Below, in pieces: positions 1 to 6,415 of a stretch of 17,630 nt of DNA. The translations under genes were made by a program, and so were the position numbers. Where the stretch lies: NCBI GenBank assembly GCA_904420055.1, contig CAJFTV010000174.1, positions 1 through 17,630 on the forward strand. Reading direction: 5' to 3'. The stretch is from Candidatus Alloscillospira gallinarum. Lineage in GTDB: Bacteria > Bacillota > Clostridia > Oscillospirales > Oscillospiraceae. The notes under the pieces were generated by a model. The model searched no databases. It had not been told where the DNA came from and saw only the letters and a list, made by a program, of their open reading frames with translations. The stretch's first letter is position 1. Each line of letters opens with the position of its first letter.

Positions 1-1271
1 AACTCCCGCGGCGAGTTCTCGTGGAGGCGCACGCCCATCCAGGGATTGGGTATTCTCGTGTGAGCATGGGCGTCCAGCACCATGTAGCTTAAATCATTTG
101 TAATGTCGTTGCCGTTCTCGTCCACACCGCCCACGTCCAGAGCCGTGCCGCCCATAATCGTGCCGCTGGAGAAGGTTATTGCGGCGGTGTCGCGGATTTT
201 GCGGAGCTCGTGCATCTTGACAAATGAGTGCTCAATAAGCTCCTGCATAAACTCACGCGTGAGATTGCCGGTCTCAATGTCCTTTTTATAGTAGGGATAG
301 AAAATCTTGTCAAACCGTCCGTATGTCACAGAGTGTCCGTTTGACTCCGCGATTATCATATTTGTGGCGATGTGCCAAAGCTGAATGGCCTCCCAGAAAT
401 CCCTCGCCGGGCCTTCCGCCACCTGAAGGCAGTTTGCTGAAACCCGCTCAAGCTCAGCTCGTCTAACGGGGTCGGCCTCGTCCTTTGCCATCTCAGCCGC
501 CAGCATGCCGTAACGGCGGATATATGTGGAGGCGCCGTCAATCATTATGAGCTCAGCCTTGTAAAACTCCGCTTTCTTGCAGTCCTCTGGTTTCGTTGTG
601 TCCAGCTGCTCCATGAGCTTCTCAATACGGCTCTTCATTCCTCCGAAGCCCTCTTTTAAGAGGCGCTCGTAATTTGCCGTCACATGGCCAACTCCGGCGT
701 ACATGAAAAGGCTCTCCAGCGCAATGCCCTTTCCAAGATGGCTGCCCTTGAGCTCATCGTCCGTATAGGAGGCAATAGCCATCTCCGACACGGTTTTTCC
801 CTTCCAGTAGTCCTGTATGGAGTAAACGTCGTCAATTACGTCCTGAGATACCACATACCTGTCGTTTTTGCGCTGGTCCATGGGACGCTCACGGAATTCC
901 TCCACCAGCCAGTCAATTGAAAACTCCGGATAGATAGGCGCGGAGTTCGGCGGCGCCACAAGCTCTCCCACAATCAGCTCATCTTCCCAGATGTGAATGG
1001 GCACACGGCGGAACACCTCCCGCATGGTGAGCGCCCACTTAATGTTCTGGGGATACATGGCAAATTTTCTGTCACACTCCGTCACAATAAGGGCGCGCTG
1101 AGAATCGGCAGTGCTGTCCAGGTTTTTAAGCCAGTCTAGCATTTTATTTATTCTGGGAAACGGTGAAGGGTTTTCCGTAAGTCCGGAAATTCCAACTCCC
1201 CAAACCCGGTCATAGGGCTCAATCGCCAAAGGCGCGTCCGGCCCCTTGTTTACGTATCTCTCGTCAATCAT
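1..1271 (-). CDS. Glycyl radical enzyme (PFL/dehydratase/lyase superfamily), N-terminal 423 residues, cut by window edge
   Basis: An open frame runs from an ATG at 1271 (AAAGGAG eight bases upstream) to the left edge with no stop, giving 423 residues of a family usually near 800. Superfamily signatures are visible: EDELIVGE near residue 115, FWEAIQLWHIA near 292, GRFDKIFYPYYKKD near 317, and a conserved block GVDENGNDITNDLSYMVLDA followed by RIPNPWMGVRLHENSP at about 380-420. The active-site Cys/Glu loop and the C-terminal glycyl radical motif lie outside the window, so the subtype cannot be read. Known members include choline TMA-lyase, isethionate lyase, propanediol and glycerol dehydratases and 4-hydroxyproline dehydratase; all need a radical SAM activase and anoxic conditions. 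It is the last visible gene of an operon with FAH, aldolase and MtnA, 17 bases after FAH. An activase may lie just beyond the left edge. Family membership is confident; the substrate is unknown. Confidence 0.9.
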   Translation of the reverse strand, partial: MIDERYVNKGPDAPLAIEPYDRVWGVGISGLTENPSPFPRINKMLDWLKNLDSTADSQRALIVTECDRKFAMYPQNIKWALTMREVFRRVPIHIWEDELIVGELVAPPNSAPIYPEFSIDWLVEEFRERPMDQRKNDRYVVSQDVIDDVYSIQDYWKGKTVSEMAIASYTDDELKGSHLGKGIALESLFMYAGVGHVTANYERLLKEGFGGMKSRIEKLMEQLDTTKPEDCKKAEFYKAELIMIDGASTYIRRYGMLAAEMAKDEADPVRRAELERVSANCLQVAEGPARDFWEAIQLWHIATNMIIAESNGHSVTYGRFDKIFYPYYKKDIETGNLTREFMQELIEHSFVKMHELRKIRDTAAITFSSGTIMGGTALDVGGVDENGNDITNDLSYMVLDAHAHTRIPNPWMGVRLHENSPRE

Positions 1272-1288
1272 TTAAGGTTCTCCTTTCT

Positions 1289-2131
1289 TCATATGAGCTC
1301 GTTATAAAGGGTACATATCCCCTCAATTTCCACTTCTACTCTGTCGCCTTTTTTAAGCCATACGCGGGTTCCCTTTGGCTTTCCCAAAATTACCCCGGCA
1401 GGTGTTCCGGTATATATGAGGTCTCCCGGCTGAAGCTTAAAATATTTTGAGGCGTTTGACACTATCTGCCTGCAATTAAATATCATGTCAGACGTGTCGC
1501 CGTCCTGAACAGTCTCCCCGTTTAAACGGCAGATAATCCTGTTTTTCACCGTGGGGTCAAAAGCGTCCTTTGTTACAATATACGGCCCCGTGGGGGCAAA
1601 GTTCGGCATGGACTTTCCTGATAGCCACTGATTGGATAAAAACTGGCAGTCACGGGCAGAGAGGTCGTTGCCCACAGTGTAGCCGAAAATATAGTCCTCC
1701 GCGTCTTCCTCGGAGACATGCCATGCCGTTTTTCCCACTACAATTACAAGCTCCGCCTCGTAGTCGTAGCACCGCTGCCACTCCGGCAGCTCCACTTTTG
1801 TATTTGTGGGACAGAGGCAGTCGTTAAACTTTGAAAAATACACCGGATATTTCGGCGCTGTTCCGCCGGTCTCCTCGGCATGGCTGTTGTAGTTGAGCCC
1901 CACGCACAGGAGCTTTCCGGCTTCTGTCACATTGCCGTACTCCGCTTTCTCCGGGGAAATCCCGTCCGGGTTTAGCTCCGTCAGGGCCTTTTCAATCTCC
2001 TTCAAGGCGCCGGTTCTGATTATATCCGTAACTGTGAGGTCAAATCCCAGGGATTTTACCGGGACTATCCCCATTTCGGTTACCACGCCTGCTGAATATT
2101 CTCCATCATACAAAAACGTGCAAAGTTTCAT
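1289..2131 (-). CDS. Fumarylacetoacetate hydrolase (FAH) family protein
   Basis: This 280-residue protein has the normal length for short FAH-fold enzymes: acylpyruvases, 2-keto-acid hydratases, oxaloacetate decarboxylases and 2,4-diketo-3-deoxy sugar acid hydrolases. Visible motifs are LCVGLNYNSHAEE at 75-87 with the catalytic His84/Glu86 pair, the metal ligands Glu125 and Glu127 in YDYEAELVIVVG, Asp156 in YTVGNDLSARD, and GTPAGV at 242-247. A short N-terminal domain (about 1-70) precedes the fold. The ATG directly follows the aldolase stop (TAAATG, no gap), and its GGGAGAG Shine-Dalgarno lies inside the end of the aldolase gene, so the two are probably translationally coupled. Family members act on 1,3-dicarbonyl or 2-keto acids. 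That is not an obvious product of the neighbouring MtnA and aldolase, so its role here is open. Confidence 0.9.
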   Translation of the reverse strand: MKLCTFLYDGEYSAGVVTEMGIVPVKSLGFDLTVTDIIRTGALKEIEKALTELNPDGISPEKAEYGNVTEAGKLLCVGLNYNSHAEETGGTAPKYPVYFSKFNDCLCPTNTKVELPEWQRCYDYEAELVIVVGKTAWHVSEEDAEDYIFGYTVGNDLSARDCQFLSNQWLSGKSMPNFAPTGPYIVTKDAFDPTVKNRIICRLNGETVQDGDTSDMIFNCRQIVSNASKYFKLQPGDLIYTGTPAGVILGKPKGTRVWLKKGDRVEVEIEGICTLYNELI

Positions 2132-2821
2132 TTAGTCATCTCTCCCCTCTGGGCGTCCTCCGGCGGTGACTCCCCAGGCGGGGCGCAGCGTCAAAAGTTC
2201 GTCTATCTGTGAATTTTTCAGGGGTCTCTCTATCCCCATCATTTTTGTATACATCGCCACTGTGGCGTTATACTCTATACTCTCAAGCCTGTAAAACGCG
2301 TGAATAACGTCCCCGGCCCAGGCCACCGCGCCGTGGTGCTCCAAAAGAAGGCCGTTATAATCATGGCAGTACGGGACAACGCTCTCGGCCAGGCTCTCCG
2401 ACCCCGGCAGGGCGTAAGGTGCCACGGGAATTACCCCCAGGAGCACCACAGCCTCCTGCAAAAGTGCCTTATTTAATGGAATACCCGCCGCGGCAAACGC
2501 CGTGGACACAGGCGGGTGGGCGTGGCACACGCCCCCGGCCCCGGGAAGCTCCCGGTATATCTTAAGGTGCATCTTTATCTCTGAAGAGGGCTTCATATTC
2601 CCCTCAAGCACATTGCCGTCAAGGTCCAGCTTTACAAGCATATCCTCGGTCATAAATCCCTTGGACACACCGGAGGGCGTGGCCCAAATATACCCCTCTG
2701 CCGTGCGGCCGCTGATATTTCCGTCATTTGCCGAGGCAAATCCCCGGGCATACATGCGTCGGCCGGTCTCAATTATATCTCGTTTTACAGTGCTGTCGTC
2801 CGGAAAAATAAGCTGGGACAT
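2132..2821 (-). CDS. Class II (zinc) sugar-phosphate aldolase, FucA/AraD family; likely DHAP-shunt aldolase
   Basis: The 229-residue protein matches L-fuculose-1-phosphate aldolase-type enzymes: NDGNISGR (32-39, phosphate loop), catalytic Glu81 in PSSEIKMHL, zinc ligands His100 and His102 in CHAHPP, and His163 in LLEHHGAVAWAGD. Start: an in-frame TTG at 2827 sits only two bases after GGAG, whereas the ATG at 2821 has GGAG at eight bases, so I chose 2821. MtnB, the dehydratase of the classical methionine salvage pathway, shares this fold, so MtnB activity cannot be excluded by eye. The FucA-like Glu81 and placement directly after mtnA favour the DHAP-shunt aldolase, which cleaves 5-methylthioribulose-1-phosphate or 5-deoxyribulose-1-phosphate to DHAP and an aldehyde. 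It lies 40 bases after mtnA. Confidence 0.85.
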   Translation of the reverse strand: MSQLIFPDDSTVKRDIIETGRRMYARGFASANDGNISGRTAEGYIWATPSGVSKGFMTEDMLVKLDLDGNVLEGNMKPSSEIKMHLKIYRELPGAGGVCHAHPPVSTAFAAAGIPLNKALLQEAVVLLGVIPVAPYALPGSESLAESVVPYCHDYNGLLLEHHGAVAWAGDVIHAFYRLESIEYNATVAMYTKMMGIERPLKNSQIDELLTLRPAWGVTAGGRPEGRDD

Positions 2822-2861
2822 TTTCAAAGCTCCATTCTTGCCAAAGCCTTAAAAGGCAAAA

Positions 2862-3935
2862 CTATTTTCTGTCTCCAAAAAGCGCCGCAAGGCTCTCCGT
2901 ATAAGGGGCCCTGCATATGCCCTTTTCCGTGACAATGGCGGTTATGAGGTCCGCGTCCGTCACGTCAAACGCCGGGTTATAACACTTGACCTCCGGCAGG
3001 GCCACAGGCTTTTCAAAAAACTTCGTCTTTATCTCGTCGGGATTTCGCTCCTCAATTTTTATGTCGGCTCCCGTCTTGCAGTCAAAATCGATAGTCGAGG
3101 AGGGGCAGAAAACATAAAACGGTATGCCATAGTGCTTTGCCAGGATAGCCACGCCGCTTGTGCCGATTTTATTTGCGGTGTCTCCATTTGCCGCCACCCT
3201 GTCACAGCCCACAAAGCACGCGTTTATCTTACCCTCTTTCATAACTATGCTGGCCATATTGTCACATATGAGCGTACAGTCAACTCCCGCCTTCTGAAGC
3301 TCATAAGAGGTTAGCCTTGCCCCCTGTAAAAGAGGCCGGGTCTCATCCACCCATGCGTGAAACTCCATTCCCCGCTCTTTTCCAAGAAAAATTGTGCCAA
3401 GGCCCGTGCCGTAGCGTGAGGTGGCAAGGGGGCCGGCGTTGCAGTGGGTAAGAATTCCAAAGCCGTCCTTTACAAGCTCAAGCCCATATTCAGATATGGC
3501 CCGGCACATGTCCATGTCCTCTCTGTGTATTTTCAGAGCCTCATCTTTGAGTGCCGCAATAATTTCAGGAATTTTCTTCTCCCGGTTTTCCCGGACCGCA
3601 GCGTCCATGCGCCACAGCATGGTATGTAAATTCACCGCTGTAGGGCGTGAAGAGTCAAGATAATCCCGGTTCTTTGAAAACTCGGCATAAAACTCCTCAA
3701 AGCTCTCCGCCTTTGTCCTGGCCGACAGCACGTAAATCGCATACGCGGCAAAAATGCCGATTGCCGGGGCGCCCCTGACCCGGAGACTGTAAATGGCTTC
3801 CCACAGGTCCTCCGCCTTGTCCAGTGTGAGATAAACCGTCTCATTCGGCAGAAGGCTCTGGTCAATTATCACAACCGCACTGCCGTTCTCCGACAGTTTT
3901 ACGTTATCTATATGTGTTACGCTTTCAATGCTCAT
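2862..3935 (-). CDS. mtnA: S-methyl-5-thioribose-1-phosphate isomerase (MtnA; may also act on 5-deoxyribose-1-phosphate)
   Basis: MtnA converts 5-methylthioribose-1-phosphate (or 5-deoxyribose-1-phosphate) to the ribulose-1-phosphate form in the cytoplasm. The 357 residues match the usual length. Hallmarks are RVRGAPAIGI (52-61), the catalytic Cys165 in ILTHCNAGPLATSRYGTGLG, DETRP (197-201) and the catalytic Asp245 in VGCDRVAANGDTANKIGT. The frame stays open up to 4013, but the ATG at 3935 has GGAGG five bases upstream and the expected N-terminus, so the longer form is rejected. It is the first gene of the operon, with a promoter about 30 bases upstream. No MtnP/MTA phosphorylase or MtnK kinase is in the window, so the sugar phosphate must be supplied by genes elsewhere. 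Confidence 0.93.
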   Translation of the reverse strand: MSIESVTHIDNVKLSENGSAVVIIDQSLLPNETVYLTLDKAEDLWEAIYSLRVRGAPAIGIFAAYAIYVLSARTKAESFEEFYAEFSKNRDYLDSSRPTAVNLHTMLWRMDAAVRENREKKIPEIIAALKDEALKIHREDMDMCRAISEYGLELVKDGFGILTHCNAGPLATSRYGTGLGTIFLGKERGMEFHAWVDETRPLLQGARLTSYELQKAGVDCTLICDNMASIVMKEGKINACFVGCDRVAANGDTANKIGTSGVAILAKHYGIPFYVFCPSSTIDFDCKTGADIKIEERNPDEIKTKFFEKPVALPEVKCYNPAFDVTDADLITAIVTEKGICRAPYTESLAALFGDRK

Positions 3936-3949
3936 AATAGCCTCCGACA

Positions 3950-3976
3950 GGTATAATTTTTCATAATTATTATACC
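3950..3976. repeat. Inverted repeat overlapping the mtnA -10 region and start site, possible operator
   Basis: GGTATAAT at 3950-3957 and its exact reverse complement ATTATACC at 3969-3976 are separated by 11 bases. A third copy, ATTATACC, is at 4013-4020 between the divergent transcripts. The arms overlap the -10 box and the expected start site, where a repressor would act. The sequence is AT-rich and shares bases with the -10 element, so chance is a real alternative. Confidence 0.35.
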
Positions 3977-3997
3977 AACAACTTATAAGAATGTCCA
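3969..3997 (-). promoter_or_regulatory. Sigma-A promoter of the mtnA operon
   Basis: Read on the minus strand, TGGACA (3997-3992) and TATAAT (3974-3969) are separated by 17 bases, a near-consensus vegetative promoter. Transcription would start near 3962, leaving a leader of about 27 bases before the mtnA start. That is too short for a SAM riboswitch or T-box. Confidence 0.75.
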
Positions 3998-4001
3998 TAT
4001 A

Positions 4002-4030
4002 TTGAAAGTACAATTATACCGTGATATTAT
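4002..4030 (+). promoter_or_regulatory. Sigma-A promoter of the divergent radical SAM gene
   Basis: TTGAAA (4002-4007) and TATTAT (4025-4030) are separated by 17 bases. The expected start near 4037 leaves a leader of about 75 bases before the ATG at 4112. Its -35 box is only four bases from the -35 box of the mtnA promoter, so the two transcripts are back to back and could share control. Confidence 0.6.
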
Positions 4031-4111
4031 AAAAACATATTTGTCTGCGGGACACAAAAGCTTTTTTTGTATGTCAAATGAGAATTTTCCCGCCGCTGAA
4101 GTGGTGATTTT

Positions 4112-4996
4112 ATGGATTTTATATGTAATATCTGTCCGAGAGAGTGTTCTGCTCTCAGGGAGAGCTCCTCAGGCGCCGGAGTGTGTCAGAGCGGCAGCCT
4201 TCCAAAGCTTGCCCGGGCGGGACTTCATTTCTGGGAAGAGCCGGTGATAAGCGGCAAAAACGGCAGCGGCACGGTGTTTTTCTCCGGCTGTCCCTTAAAA
4301 TGTGTTTTTTGCCAGAACAGCGAAATATCCCTAAAAAATTTCGGTAAAACCGTAACCGTCGGCCGGCTCCGCGAGATATATCTGGAGCTCATAGACAAGG
4401 GCGCGCACAACATAAATCTTGTAAATCCGACACACTGGGCCGAGGCAATACTGCAATCTTTAAATGAGCCGCTGGCAGTGCCCGTGGTGTACAACTCCGG
4501 CGGTTATGAAAAAGCCGGCACGCTCAGACGGTTTGAGGGCAGGATAAGCGTCTACCTTCCCGATATGAAGTATACAGACCCACAGCTTGCCGGAAAATAC
4601 TCAGGCGCGCCGGATTATCCCAGGACAGCCAAAAGCGCCATAATGGAAATGTACCGTCAGGTTGGTGACTACCGTATAAATGATGACGGATTAATCGAAA
4701 AGGGCGTAATAATCCGCCACCTCATTCTCCCCGGAGCTCTCCGCAACACAAAAGAGGTAATTGACTGGGTAGCTGACACATTCTCGCCGGGACAGGTGCT
4801 GTTCAGCCTGATGAGTCAGTACACCCCGGCGGGAGACCTTAAAAACTTTCCGGAGCTTAAAAGGCGCATAACCCGGGACGAGTATGACGAAGCCATGGAA
4901 TACCTTGAAAGCTCCGGCATTGAGGACGGCTTTTTTCAGGAACTCTCCTCAGCCAGAGAGGAGTACATACCGCCATTCGACCTTGAAGGCGTATAA
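4112..4996 (+). CDS. PflX-like radical SAM protein (COG1313 type)
   Basis: The 294-residue protein has the radical SAM signature Cys60-X3-Cys64-X2-Cys67 in GCPLKCVFCQN. It is preceded by an N-terminal cysteine group (Cys5, Cys8, Cys12, Cys25, in CNICPREC and GVCQ), which suggests a second iron-sulfur cluster or metal site. HFWEEPVISGKNGSGTVFF and GAHNINLVNPTHW are typical of the PflX group, which is related to pyruvate formate-lyase activases but has no established function. The gene is monocistronic, has its own promoter, a poor Shine-Dalgarno (GTGGTGA), and ends two bases before a strong terminator. Being divergent from a glycyl radical enzyme operon makes an activase role worth testing. 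However, PflX homologues commonly occur without such a partner, so I do not assert it. Confidence 0.88.
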   Translation: MDFICNICPRECSALRESSSGAGVCQSGSLPKLARAGLHFWEEPVISGKNGSGTVFFSGCPLKCVFCQNSEISLKNFGKTVTVGRLREIYLELIDKGAHNINLVNPTHWAEAILQSLNEPLAVPVVYNSGGYEKAGTLRRFEGRISVYLPDMKYTDPQLAGKYSGAPDYPRTAKSAIMEMYRQVGDYRINDDGLIEKGVIIRHLILPGALRNTKEVIDWVADTFSPGQVLFSLMSQYTPAGDLKNFPELKRRITRDEYDEAMEYLESSGIEDGFFQELSSAREEYIPPFDLEGV

Positions 4997-5034
4997 AAAA
5001 ACAGTGTTTGGAGTACATTCCAAACACTGTTTTT
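4997..5034. terminator. Bidirectional intrinsic terminator
   Basis: A perfect 16-bp stem (arms 4997-5012 and 5019-5034) encloses a six-base loop. The A-run on the left and T-run on the right are part of the stem, so it can act on both strands. It separates the convergent radical SAM gene and the phage-like gene that ends at 5041. Confidence 0.9.
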
Positions 5035-5040
5035 CATTCC

Positions 5041-5643
5041 TTAACCCTTTTTCACGCCGTAGAGATACATTCCCGACCCCGTTTTTATTGTTGTTGAAGC
5101 GTTGAGAGAGGCCATATTAAACGTGTTAAGCTCTCCCCATTTTACCGCTGTTGAGGCCAGAGTGTTCTCCCCTTTGTCCGCACCGCTGAACGAGGTATAG
5201 GAGTATACAATTGCCTTTCCCTCCTCATACGGATAAAAGCGTATAATGCGCTTATTCGGGTACGTATTGCTCAGCTCAATTTTCACGGCATACCCCCTGG
5301 CGTCGGAGCCGTCAACAGGCTGATATGCCGACGCTGTGCTGTTGTTAAAACGCAGTAAATAGGAGTCTCCCCCGTCAGAAAACTCCTCTGTTATCTCCAT
5401 ATCTACAACAAGCGTAAGCCCTATATAGTCCGACAGGTCAATTGAGTTAAAGCTGAGCGCCAGCGACACGCTGTCATAGGTTGACACTTTTTTTGCTATG
5501 AGGTGGTAAACATCCGGCGTGTCTGCGATGCTCTTCAGCGCGCTGTCAATTTTCAGGTTGTCGCTGTTAAAGTCAAGACGGGAAAAATAGTCCGTGCCCT
5601 CCCACTGTGAAAGGCCGTAATTTGCAGTGTGATTTGTAGCCAT
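5041..5643 (-). CDS. Orphan phage-structural-like protein (tail-fibre-type N-terminus)
   Basis: Start is the ATG at 5643, with GGAGG six bases upstream; the open frame to 5733 is rejected because it runs through a terminator hairpin. The 200-residue protein begins with a motif, NYGLSQWEGTDYFSRLDFNSDN at 8-29, common at the N-terminus of minor structural or tail-fibre-like proteins of Firmicutes phages. The remainder (about 50-200) is predicted beta-rich with many Ser/Thr/Tyr and no catalytic motif I recognise. No signal peptide or membrane segment is visible. No capsid, portal, tail or lysis gene surrounds it, and it is bounded by terminators on both sides, so it is a single-gene unit: a prophage remnant or a domesticated gene. 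Exact function unknown. Confidence 0.7.
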   Translation of the reverse strand: MATNHTANYGLSQWEGTDYFSRLDFNSDNLKIDSALKSIADTPDVYHLIAKKVSTYDSVSLALSFNSIDLSDYIGLTLVVDMEITEEFSDGGDSYLLRFNNSTASAYQPVDGSDARGYAVKIELSNTYPNKRIIRFYPYEEGKAIVYSYTSFSGADKGENTLASTAVKWGELNTFNMASLNASTTIKTGSGMYLYGVKKG

Positions 5644-5690
5644 GGTTATCCTCCGTAATAAATATTTATTTACGTATATAGCGCAAAACA

Positions 5691-5724
5691 GGGAGAGGTT
5701 GCACTTTTTCGTGCAACCTCTCCC
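5691..5724 (-). terminator. Intrinsic terminator downstream of the SSB-like gene
   Basis: A perfect 14-bp stem (arms 5691-5704 and 5711-5724) with a six-base loop is followed on the minus strand by TGTTTTG. It lies six bases after the SSB-like stop codon and separates that gene from the phage-like gene. Confidence 0.8.
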
Positions 5725-5729
5725 GTTTC

Positions 5730-6326
5730 TCACTTTGTAACCGTCACCGCCGACAGTTCAAAAGCCGTCTTCTCCGTGGCCACTCCGTCCTCATTTTTTA
5801 TGTAGTTGCGGCTCTGTATCCGCCCGGTGATGGTTATGTTATCCCCGACGTTCATCTCGGACGTCTCCGCCGCCGTCTGGCCCCAGGCAATGCAGGGCAG
5901 GTAATCCGACCGCCCGTACTTCCTGTTTACCGCCACCATCATATCACATATTTGCCGGCCCATTGGCGTCTTTCGCAGGTTGGGCTGTTTACATAATATC
6001 CCCTTTATGGTCACAGAGTTCGCATAATCCCCCTGGGTTATTGCGATGCTCTTTGCAAATACCGTTATAACAAGCCTGCTCCCCTTGCCGCTCTTGTTAT
6101 TATAGGAGCGGAGCTCCCCGGAAATTTCAACAAAGTCACCGTCTGTTATCTCAACCGTGTCCATAAGCGCCTTGCCGGCGATTATATTTATTTTGTCTGA
6201 TGTTCCGGACAGCCGCATTATTTCAAGAGGAAATGTGAAAAACTCCTCTGTCTTTCCACGGTGGGAAAAAACAGGAGCCCCCGCCAGTGTTCCCCGTAAA
6301 AACACCTCATTATTAAATTCGTCCAT
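5730..6326 (-). CDS. SSB-like protein with two tandem OB folds
   Basis: The 198 residues read as two successive single-stranded-DNA-binding OB domains. The first spans about 5-95 (NNEVFLRGTLAG to SRLVITVFAKS). The second spans about 103-196 (NSVTIKGILCKQPNLRKTP, then SDYLPCIAWGQ, then VGDNITITGRIQSR). The YLPCIAWG-plus-GR strand pattern is characteristic of SSB. Proteins of this architecture occur in Clostridia besides the normal one-domain Ssb; their role is not well defined. Start: the ATG at 6335 has only one base between it and GGAGG, so the ATG at 6326 (nine bases) is preferred. The acidic, flexible C-terminal tip of canonical SSB, which recruits partner proteins, is missing (it ends AVTVTK). 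Hence it is probably not the main replicative SSB. Confidence 0.8.
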   Translation of the reverse strand: MDEFNNEVFLRGTLAGAPVFSHRGKTEEFFTFPLEIMRLSGTSDKINIIAGKALMDTVEITDGDFVEISGELRSYNNKSGKGSRLVITVFAKSIAITQGDYANSVTIKGILCKQPNLRKTPMGRQICDMMVAVNRKYGRSDYLPCIAWGQTAAETSEMNVGDNITITGRIQSRNYIKNEDGVATEKTAFELSAVTVTK

Positions 6327-6415
6327 TGTGCTCATCCCTCCATATTCTTCCTGCTGTAAAATATATGAGGGTAATTTTCAGGTTATACTAAAATACGTCC
6401 ACATTTTTCCGCCGT

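Noticed and set aside
3936..3962. SAM riboswitch in front of mtnA
   Set aside because: The leader after the predicted start site is only about 27 bases, too short for any known SAM riboswitch.
3936..4013. N-terminal extension of MtnA by 26 residues
   Set aside because: The extension covers the promoter and has no Shine-Dalgarno, while the ATG at 3935 has GGAGG at five bases and gives the family N-terminus.
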